DNA of 17,204 nt from Pavlovales sp. CCMP2436. Lineage: Eukaryota; Haptophyta; Pavlovophyceae; Pavlovales. Shown one piece after another: positions 8,601 through 16,800 of this stretch. The stretch is from positions 233,547 through 250,750 of the forward strand of contig MU631484.1 of assembly GCA_026770615.1 (NCBI GenBank). The letters are read 5' to 3'. Position numbers and translations under genes: made by a program. The notes under the pieces were generated by a model. That model was not told the DNA's origin, did not search any database, and saw nothing but the letters and a program-made list of their open reading frames with translations. Position 1 is the first letter of the stretch. Each line of letters opens with the position of its first letter.

Positions 8601-10055
8601 CAGACCAGCTCGACACGCGTGTATATGTGAACGACACGCCGCAGCTGGGCGTGGGGACCGGCGAGGGCGAGGGCGAGGGCAAGGGGCTTGGCATCGGACT
8701 CGGCGTTGGACTCGGACTCGGTGATGGTGACGGCGTCGGAATCGGCGTCGGACTCGGTAATAGTGACGGCGACGGGCTCGGCGATGGCGAGGGGCTAGGC
8801 GAGGGGGATGGTCCTGAGACCGGGACTGGGCTCGGAGCCGGGCTGGGAGAAGGGGATGAGATTGCGGTGCCGTACGACGCGAGATCTGGCTGGAGCAAGT
8901 ACTCACTGCCCTTCTCGCCATTGTACGCACGTCGGTAACAGTTGCCCTTGGTCGTAGCGGTACACGCGTCGGTGGTGGAGGGCAGGTGGCCGAAGGGAGA
9001 CGAGATGGCGATGACTGGGGAGACCTGAGCGAAATGGGATGTGGGGGAGGGGGTTGTGTCTGACAGAACGAGAACGGGAGGCCTTCAGTCGGCGATCAAG
9101 CGCGCCAATAAAGCCCAATAGCGGCACCTTGGAAAGCATTTCTGCGCGCGCCTCCCCTGTGCCAATGATCTTAACGTCGGCGCAGGTAACTGCGTGAACG
9201 GAAGAAAAGGGGGAGGACAGTAAGAGGAGCAAGTGGAGAGCTAACCCGGAATGGACAGCGATTACAACACACACCGAAGTATTCATTGTCGACAACTTGC
9301 TGTACGGAAATCCACTCCCAGCGCAGGACGCAGTGTTCGCAGGACGCGAGCCAGATCGGCATCGTCACTGGCCAGGTGCCGTGGTTTGGCGGAGAGAGGC
9401 CGTTGAAGCCAGCGTCGTAAACCGTCTTGTCGACGCACCCCGGGAATTCTGCGATCTTGAAGAAATGCTCGGGCTCGTCGACCGCTGTGTCGTACGACAA
9501 GTAGAGGTAGCAGTCACCCGGCTGCAGCACGAGGGTGGGGTGGGGGGGCACGCAGGCGCAACACGGTTAGCGGAGTCCGTGCAACCGCGCGGCGCCGGGT
9601 TGTGGCGGCGCCGGGGTGTGGCGGCGCCGGGTGCGCAGCGTGGCGTCGCACGTGGTTGGCCGAGAGGTCCCACTCGATGACCGTGGTCTGGCCGGCCACG
9701 ATTTCTTGGAAGGGCGCCGCCGACGGGCGGGACTCGCGGCAGCGGAATGCGTTGGTGCTGTACGTGTGCCCGCTGATGGCCTTTGGGCCGGCGAGCTGAT
9801 AGACCGGCTGTAGGGTGAGGGGACGCGCGGGCGCAGCACGGTTAGCGGAGATTAGTAGCGCGAGAGTCAGCGCGCACGTTCGGGCGGCAGTACCTCGTCC
9901 CAGCGGTACGTTGCGCCGACTGCAGTGTGCGCGCCGTCGTCGTATTGCGGGAGCCAGAGGGGATCGCGCGGCGCGGGCTTGGACATGTGGCCGTGGCCGT
10001 CGACGGTTGTGGCGGCGAGCGCGACGAGGCCGAGGGCAACGAGCGCGCACGTCAT
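5651..10055 (-). CDS. Membrane-anchored LPMO-CBM2-GH18 chitinase fusion protein
   Basis: Multidomain extracellular enzyme of 1001 residues, predicted to attack chitin both oxidatively and by hydrolysis. Exons (high to low): 10055-9894, 9807-9652, 9521-9275, 9189-9128, 9024-8494, 8393-7836, 7740-7591, 7025-6911, 6804-6257 and 6127-5651 (stop TAA). All nine introns are GT-AG and every phase joins. Parts: signal peptide 1-20 (V-D-G before His21); LPMO 21-about 209; Ser/Pro linker about 264-336; CBM2-like module 337-422; Ser/Pro-Thr/Pro linker about 423-520; GH18 526-about 893; Ser/Pro linker about 902-940; transmembrane helix about 965-986; tail 987-1001. The CBM shares exon 5 with linker 1 and exon 6 with linker 2 and the start of GH18, so the CBM-GH18 union is firm. 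The LPMO joins through intron 4 (9025-9127). If that intron were retained, translation would run on to a stop near 8903. Transcript data would confirm that one junction. Confidence 0.85.
5699..5764 (-). other. C-terminal transmembrane helix of the fusion
   Basis: About residues 965-986 ([20 protein letters not shown]) form one uninterrupted hydrophobic helix with small-residue GxxxG-type spacing. It is followed by a 15-residue tail with Arg and Lys ([15 protein letters not shown]). With the signal peptide this predicts a type I membrane protein, with all enzyme domains outside the cell or in a vacuole lumen. Confidence 0.85.
5838..5953. repeat. Minisatellite encoding Ser-Pro linker 3
   Basis: GGGGCTTGGCGA-type repeats encode [13 protein letters not shown] between GH18 and the transmembrane helix. 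It acts as a stalk on the membrane side of the enzyme. Confidence 0.8.
7108..7430 (+). repeat. Repeat element (families B and A) inside chitinase intron 7
   Basis: Intron 7 (7026-7590, 565 bp) is about five times longer than the gene's other introns and carries this repeat. The family A end word (CAGTCAGACGCCAGCTTGAA) stands at 7108 and again, changed, at 7396, so the intervening 288 bp is bounded by direct repeats. The first part (about 7141-7240) is family B, which recurs at 12171-12246 and in part at about 4163-4205. The second (7311-7430) is family A. Confidence 0.75.
7368..7562. repeat. 63-bp inverted repeat around a CA microsatellite
   Basis: Arms 7368-7430 and 7500-7562 are near-perfect reverse complements (GCGCTCAGACCAGCACAAC against GTTGTGCTGGTCTGAGCGC at the outer ends). 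The loop of about 69 bp contains an (AC)n tract at about 7450-7490. The whole structure lies in chitinase intron 7 and would form a long hairpin in either transcript. Confidence 0.85.
7985..8285. repeat. Minisatellite encoding Ser/Thr-Pro linker 2
   Basis: The + strand is a degenerate array of GGCGAG / GGCGTG / GGCGAT hexamers. Read on the minus strand they give SP/TP dipeptides ([11 protein letters not shown]). The encoded linker is about 95 residues, between the CBM and GH18, and is probably hydroxylated and O-glycosylated. Length is likely polymorphic. Confidence 0.85.
8286..8643 (-). other. CBM2-like carbohydrate-binding module of the fusion
   Basis: Residues 337-422, split by intron 5 (8394-8493, phase 0). 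[18 protein letters not shown] matches the start of family 2 modules, which have a Cys near the start and a conserved SSWxGGFQ. W347, W361, W383 and W402 are candidate aromatic binding residues. Cys337 and Cys422 at the two ends could form the usual CBM2 disulfide. The middle is divergent and slightly short, so this is a CBM2-like call. Chitin or cellulose could be the ligand; the enzymes on both sides favour chitin. Confidence 0.7.
8644..8862. repeat. Minisatellite encoding Ser-Pro linker 1
   Basis: A related GGCGAG / GGACTC hexamer array encodes PSPSP and PSPTPIP repeats between the LPMO and the CBM. It is less regular than linker 2. Confidence 0.8.
9128..9995 (-). other. LPMO domain (LPMO_10 superfamily, AA15-like) of the fusion
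   Basis: The domain is built from exons 1-4. After signal cleavage the chain begins [10 protein letters not shown], giving an N-terminal histidine (His21), the first copper ligand of LPMOs. The second ligand is most likely His106 in IEWDLSANH, just before [11 protein letters not shown]. Phe188 in [12 protein letters not shown] is the likely axial residue. [10 protein letters not shown] and TCADVKI are typical of chitin-binding type-4/AA15-like LPMOs. Cysteines at 77, 110, 135, 167, 170 and 191 fit a disulfide-rich secreted fold. The exact AA family is inference; AA10, AA16 or an unnamed sister family is possible. Splicing falls directly after His106. Confidence 0.75.
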
Positions 10056-10309
10056 CTTTGGAGGTCGAAGGGGGCGGCTGAGGAGAGTGCTCTCGATGAG
10101 GATCTGGAACTCGCAGATGAGCCCCTCAGACGCAGTCGAGGGAGCTTTGACGAGATGAGTGCCGACGAGCGGTTGTGGACGGACGACACGCCGTCGTGGG
10201 TGCGAAACGTGAGATGGCGGGCGGTTTTTTTAAACTGGTTTTCGCGGATGATAAGTTCCTTGAGCTTTTTTTTAAAAAAAACGAGTTGTCATTGTAGTTA
10301 GTTATTGTT

Positions 10310-10336
10310 GTTATGTTATGTTATGTTATGTTATGG
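10310..10336 (+). repeat. TTATG pentanucleotide microsatellite
   Basis: Five consecutive TTATG units lie directly before the family E repeat. Confidence 0.9.
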
Positions 10337-10412
10337 TGTACCATTTCTACCGCCTGGGGCGCAGTCTCTGCGTCCAGATGGCCCCGGGTGTCAGCATCTG
10401 AGTGTCACTCTG
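10331..10412 (-). repeat. Dispersed repeat family E, copy 1
   Basis: Contains CCTGGGGCGCAGTCTCTGCG and GGCCCCGGGTGTCAGC. The reverse complement, with few changes, is at 14217-14284 in a channel intron. No coding role is seen. Confidence 0.85.
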
Positions 10413-10809
10413 TTGGTTGAGCTTTAGCGTCACCCTGCGGTGATACTAAAGCGCTGACAGAGCTTCGAGCAGGCGATTTCATTCAGGTTTTATTGAAGAA
10501 TCAGAAGATGGGTTTCACGTCCGGTATACTCTCGTCAGTTTGCGCCAGTACGCCTTGTCTTGTGTGGCCTGAAAAAAATGTGCACATCACCCAACTCACT
10601 GTTGACCAGGCTTGTCTCTTGATGAGCGAGACTTCTAAGCAGTAGTACCCTCCAAGCCCAAGGTGCAGCCCCGGAGAATGACAAATGGTAACACTGTGTG
10701 TGTATCCGCGGCCTACTGAATAAGATTCAATAGGATCCGTCTCAGGGGTCTAGCCTTAGGCAGAAGAATGCCAAAGTGCATAACTAGTTAAAATTGCGGT
10801 GCGTCAGAC

Positions 10810-13800
10810 TCAGAGCATCTCCTCCTCCTCAGAGGCCTCGCCGCCCCAGCCCTCGCCCCCGTCCTCGCCCAGCCCCGCCGACGAAATCGGCTCGAGTGAC
10901 GACGAGCCCCCTCCGAGCTGGAAGTGCGTGCCGAATGAGGCGGGACCGTCGGCGACGCTGATCGCGGCGTCGAGCACGTACACGCGGTCGCCGGCGTTAA
11001 CGATCGACTCCGCGGTGGGGTTGGTGTAGACGAAGGGCAGCGGGCAGCCGTGGTGGCCTGCCTCGCGGTAGAGGCCGAGGCAAACCTACGGCGAGTAGAG
11101 ATTTATTTTGCTCATTAAGTGAACGCTAGTCTCCTGCCGCACAGTACTGAGCCAATTATTATTACATATTGATCGTTTAGGGCAGTCAAGGCACGCAGCA
11201 GGCAATGGGCAACGCGGCGCTCAGACCAGCACAACTTCCAGGACAGTCAGTCGCCAGCTTGAATTCACCGACGTTGATGAGAGGTCGAATAAGCGGAATT
11301 AATTACACAGTAATTTATTGATCAGTTAAGAGTGGCATGACATGTTCGTATGCCTTTGGGCTGCACGCCGAAAGAAGAACACGCGAACAGAAAGACAAAA
11401 TATGAAGGGTCTCCCATACGTTTGTCCTTGCGAAACTCCCCCGGGGACGGAGGCTTAACTCTGAACATTTAATATTATTAGCGGCTCAGAGTATGGTTCA
11501 ACAGGTGGTGATCACTCACGGACTTGGTCGACGTCAGACGTTATTGATCGACATCAGACATTAGTCCTGGCAGCAGGGGTGGTAGAGATGCAGCTGATGA
11601 CGAACTCTATAAACATCTGTAAATATCTAGAAGTACGTTCGTCCCCTGACAGGTCTCTACCGGACCCAAGCATTGAGAGACAATGGATCAAGGGACCTTT
11701 GCAGAGCACACGGATACCGAACCCCCGCTAAGGCTTGTACACACCTTTCCCTCCGCTGCCATTCGTTCGAAGAGTTCGGCGTAGGGCAGGTCGGCGCACT
11801 AAATTAGTTATTAGTTTTCATCAGGTGGGAAAGGATGAGTTAGTAGCAGTAGGTAGTAAAAAAAAAACGCGAAGAAAAGGGCGCACGGCCGGGCGCCGCC
11901 ACGACGGGGTCGGCTGCGTACCTCCGGGGGCACGGGCAGCTGTGCGATGTGCCCTCGCGGCGCGTGCGGAAAGGCTGCGTCGTGCGTTTGCGGCTTGAGC
12001 ACCTGATCACGCAGAGACAGCAACACGTAACACAGGGATGTCACAAAGAGACGTTACAAAGGGACGTTACAAAGGGACGTTTACAAGGGACGTTACAAAG
12101 TTATGTTGAATGTGGTGCCTAGAGTGCTACAAAGAGACGACGGACCATATCATACAGGGCACAACTCGTATACTAATGAAGGGGAGTTCTGGCTGGCGGT
12201 GTGTCAAGTTCACGTCAAGCGGATCTTAGCGCTCCGACGCAAAGTGTAAAAAACGTGCCTGGTTGAGCAGGCGCAGCATGCCCGGGTTAAAGAAGGCCTG
12301 CGCCAACAAAGAGTCGAGCACCGACGAGTAGTACACGCGCCCTGACGCGAAGAGCGGCCACCAGTGGCTGTGAGCCATCCCGCTGCCCGGGGCACCCTTC
12401 GCCTACCGTTCAAAAATGACAATAGTAGTATTAGTAACAGCAGCATTAGCAGCAGCAGCAGCAGTAGTAGTCGTCGTTGCTCGCGTTGCCCTTCGCCTGC
12501 CGTCAGTGTACATGGATGGAAGCGACAATCGAAAAGTGAGCGAGAGGGGTCAAATAGAAGGAGAAAAGCCTGTCGCCGCTGTTTGTTGTGGCCAAACGCC
12601 TGAGGGCTGCAAGTCAAGAGAAGAAGACTAGAAGAAAAAGAAGACGCAGAAGTAGAAAAAGAAGAAGCAGACCCAGAGAAAGAAAGAGAAGAAGAAGCAG
12701 AAAATAAAAAAAAGTACCTGTCGTCGCTGCGCATCGGGGCAGAACGAGATTAATTTTCTTAACTCATACAAACAATTGGTGAAAATCTGCCTATATTACG
12801 ATTGAAGGGCACACAAAACGACACTCATGTTCTTAACGTGAAAAGACCTGACGTCGTTGTGCGTCGGGGCCGAACGCAAGCGTTTGCGCGGGCGAGCCGT
12901 TAGCAGAAGAAATAGAAGAAGCAGAAGAAGCAGACGCAGACGCAGAAACAAAGAAAGGCAGAAAAGAAGAAGAAGAAGCAGAAGAAGCAGAAATGAAGAA
13001 GCGTACCTGCCGTCGTTGCGCGTCGGGGCCAAACGCAGGTGTTTGCGCGGGCGAGCCATTAATAGAGCCGGCCTGTGGCGAATCACCCACACCGCCAGCC
13101 GATGCTGCCGCCCCTGCTTAATTTATGAATAATTATTCATATATTTCAGTACACAGAGGAACAGGACACACGTGCAATTGCGGAGGCAGGTATTAAGAGC
13201 AAAAAGAAAAAGAAACTTAACTGCCGATTAACAATGGCACACTCTGTTTAATTTTAGGTATAATTATGATTAAATCGGTAATACAATGTTAATCATAAAA
13301 TAATTTATTCATTAATTCCCAGATGCTGCCGCCCCATAGCGTTATGGATCAACAAATATACTCATGGCTTACCGCCAGCCGATGCTGCCGCACCTGCTTA
13401 ATTTACAAAAGAATATTCATATTTTTGCATTACACGAACAGGACACACGCGAGCAGGTAGTATCAGGAGCCAATTTTTTTTTACCGCCAGCCGATGCTAC
13501 CGCCCCTCTGGTAATTATAACTTTATTAAGTACCCGCCAATGCTGCCTTCCCTCTAGCGTTATGGATTAAACAAATAAACTAATTGCTTACCGCCAGCCG
13601 ATTATTTATTTATTTGTGTGTAAAAACTTACAAGCCGATGCTGCCGCCCCTCTGGCGGCGGAGGCGCGCGCACGCTGGAGCGCCCTCGCCCTGGCTGGCG
13701 AAGGGCCGGGCAAGGAACGGGGCTGCATCTCCATGCCGCCCGCCGCAGGCATGGCGATCCCGGGCACGCGAGGGCCGACGTCCGCGCGCATATAACCGTT

Positions 13801-16800
13801 ATACGCAGCGGTGCCTCCCTGCATAAAAATAAAATAAAATGCGGTTGTCGCATGTAACCGTTGCTTCCCTGCATAAAGAAAGAAGGAAAAGAAGAAACAA
13901 AAAGTGGTGGTCGGGGTTAGAGTTCATTGGTATAAGTCTTCAGGTTGGTGTTAGGGCTAGCTACGTATTCAGGGTTGGGTCAAGGTAAGCCTCGCCTGCT
14001 GAGTCTACAAGCGCAAACACGCGAAAGAAGAAGAAAAAGAAGAAGAAGTTACCTGGGTGAATATGCCAGAGTGCACGCCCTGTATAGGCGAGTCTGGCTC
14101 TTCCTGCCTCTTCCTGCTTCCGTTGCCAGGCTTCCGGCTGCTGGCCCTGTCATTCATATGAAGAGTAAATTTGTTTAGTTGGCTACACATATACACAGAA
14201 CAGTCCTGAGAACAACTGACGCTGACACCCGGGGCCACCTGGACGCAGAGACTGCGCCCCAGACGGTAGAAGTGGCACCATAACAGAGCATTAGGAGGAG
14301 GATGATGGTAATGAGACTTATAATCAGTAGTACTCACTCATCGTGGTTGCTGAGGAAGGGCGACTGGGCGAAGCGGGGGCGCTGCGTGTCCATGAATTCC
14401 TGCGCCGCTGTCTTGAGCAACTTCGTCGAGAACTCGTTCGTGAGCTCCACCTGGGTTAAAAAAAGCCAGGCATTGAGGGACGAGGGTCGGGCGGGCTTCT
14501 GATTCGCCAGAAAAGCGATAGCTTCACCCTGTAGGGTTTGCGGGCAGAAGGTGCTTCGCGGGAGCGGGGCCTCGCGAAGGACGGCAGCTCAAAAAAAAAA
14601 AAAGGAATGAAAAGAAAAAAGCAGCTCACCACCCAGTGCGTATAATAATAACAATAACAAAAAAATATATATATATAATAATACTAATAATTACTAGTAC
14701 TATTATTATTTACACACGCTCACCACCCAGTGCGTAGGTAGCATGTGCAGCGCCCTTCCCGCCGTCACCGCGCTCGCGTCAAAGAGACGCTCGTCCCACC
14801 CACCTACAATTATTATTATTATTATCATTATTATTAATATGAGTATTATTATCATGAGTTTTATTGTTAAAGTTATTAGTAAAGGAAATGAACCCTGTGT
14901 TATTAGTATACAACTAAAGTAAATATAAAAATAAGAATCCCACCGTGTCCGAGCACCCCTCCGCTGCTCACCCCGCCCAGCTGCTGCGCCCTGCCTGCCG
15001 TCTCGGCCAGCGGGTAGGGCGCCCGCCGCCTGCCAAAGAAGCGGGGTAGGGTGAGGACAAGGGCGGTCAGTGATATGCAGGGTAGTGCCGATGCGTGAAG
15101 CTATGCAGGATAGGGCGCCCGCCGCCTGTCAAAGAAGCGGGATAGGGTGAGGACAAGGGTTGTTGGTGATGTACAGGGTAGTGGCGATGTGTAAAGCGTT
15201 TTTTTTTTTTTTTTTTTTTGGCAGGGTAGGGCGCGCGCCGCCTGTCGAAGAGAAATCTATGATTTAGTCGCAACAATAACAATAAGAAAATTAACAATAG
15301 TAAATAAAGAAGAAAAAAGCGGGATTGGATGAGGTGGCGATGTGTAAAGCGTTTTTTTTTTTTTTTTTTTGCAGGGTAGGGTGCGCGCCGCCTGTCAAAG
15401 AGAGTTCTATGATCTAGTCGCAACAATAACAATAAGAACATTAAAAACAGTAAAAAAGAAGAAAAAAAGCGGGATTGGATGAGAAGGGTAGTCAGTGGTA
15501 CGCAGGGTTTTTGTGTGTGTGTAAACGATGCGTAAAGCGTTAGCCTGCAGCATTTTTTTGTTTTGTTTTGTTTTGTTTTTTGTTTAGTGTCCAAATTTTG
15601 TTCCAGTTTTGTACCGCTTCAGATCTCCTGCCCGGCGAGGAACCCGCGAATTTTTATTTTTTTAAAGTACGGAGAGTGAAACGCATTTCATCGAGCACAA
15701 AACAAAACACAACAACGATTCTCTTGATGGCTTTGGGCAAGTGCGCAACGATTCTCAAGGGCGTGCAGTATACACGCAAGGCTCACCTGCCGGCGAGGAA
15801 TACCGTCGCGACGGCCGTCTCCGCGCCCGCGCGCACCAAGTCCGCGTAGCAACTCGGCCTGGCTCAAAATAAATAATATTCGAGATCACATGCCAAAAGG
15901 AACATTCGAGATCACATGTCAAAAGGTGCTATGATTTGACGCAGGCCAAGTTGCTATGCGATGTAATATAGATTACATGCCATAATTAATATAGATGATA
16001 ACTTATAGAGTATATGATGGTAAATTATAACAGATCGAGTAGCAAATTACAAGCTTTTTTCATCACCTCCCCTGCACAAAGCGGGGCGGGCGCTGGCGCA
16101 ACGCCATGGGCAGGCGGTGCAGTGTAGCCTCGAACGCAGCGCGGTCGTGGTGCAGCATCACCAGCGTGTAACCCTATTAGTATGATGATGATGATGATGA
16201 TTAAACGTAAGAATAATAAGAATAAAAGTTAGAATTAAGTAAGAGAGATCTGCCGCCGCTCATGCGTGCAATCGCAGCCATGTCCACAGAGAGCTAGACG
16301 AACAGACACACAACGCGCACACACACGCACACGCGCACTCACTGAAAAAGGCATACACGCACACACACATGCACGCGCACACGCACGCACACACGCACCG
16401 AGAAAGACAGGCAGGCAGATACGCACAACAGGCTTTCGGGCTGCAAGTCGGGAGACGTTAAAAGTCAAAAAGTAAAGAAAGAAACGCGCCTGTGGCATGG
16501 CTGCGAATGCGCGCATGAGCGGTGGCAGCGCTGAAAGTGCACCGCACACGATCACGTGACCAGCAATCTGGAGATTCGTGAAAATATCAAATTAAGATAG
16601 AGTTATTTATCGTCCCAGCCACCGCTAATGAAAACCATTTATTAATAAAAGAGGGCACCGCACACGATCACATGCCCAGCCACCTGGCGATTAATTATTG
16701 TAAGTTAGTGTTATTATTATCGGCTCAGCACGGTTCACAGGAGGTGTTCACTCAGAGGCGAGACCGACATCAGACATCAGTCCTGGCCAGCTGCTCAAAT

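Larger units (their letters stand above)
10056..10809. other. Spacer: chitinase-fusion promoter side and channel 3' flank
   Basis: No gene is supported. It should hold the promoter and 5' UTR of the LPMO-chitinase gene (start at 10055) and the 3' UTR of the channel gene (stop at 10810-10812), both read leftward. It contains a TTATG pentamer array at about 10310-10336 and a family E repeat at 10331-10412. No convincing promoter motif was seen. Confidence 0.5.

Noticed and set aside
12210..12734. 174-codon minus-strand open frame
   Set aside because: Only the VYYSSVLD-containing exon (in another frame) is real. The rest is pyrimidine-rich intron (Ser/Leu/Phe runs).
15067..15594. 175-codon minus-strand open frame with repeated FFLL and DRRRAPYPAKKKKKK words
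   Set aside because: Produced by the poly-T tracts and tandem exon-start copies; RRRAPYP is the duplicated exon edge, not a gene of its own.
16235..16555. 106-codon minus-strand open frame
   Set aside because: It contains the AGHVIVCG-type exon but continues into the intron's CA/CG tract. Splicing at 16490 is supported by the next exon.
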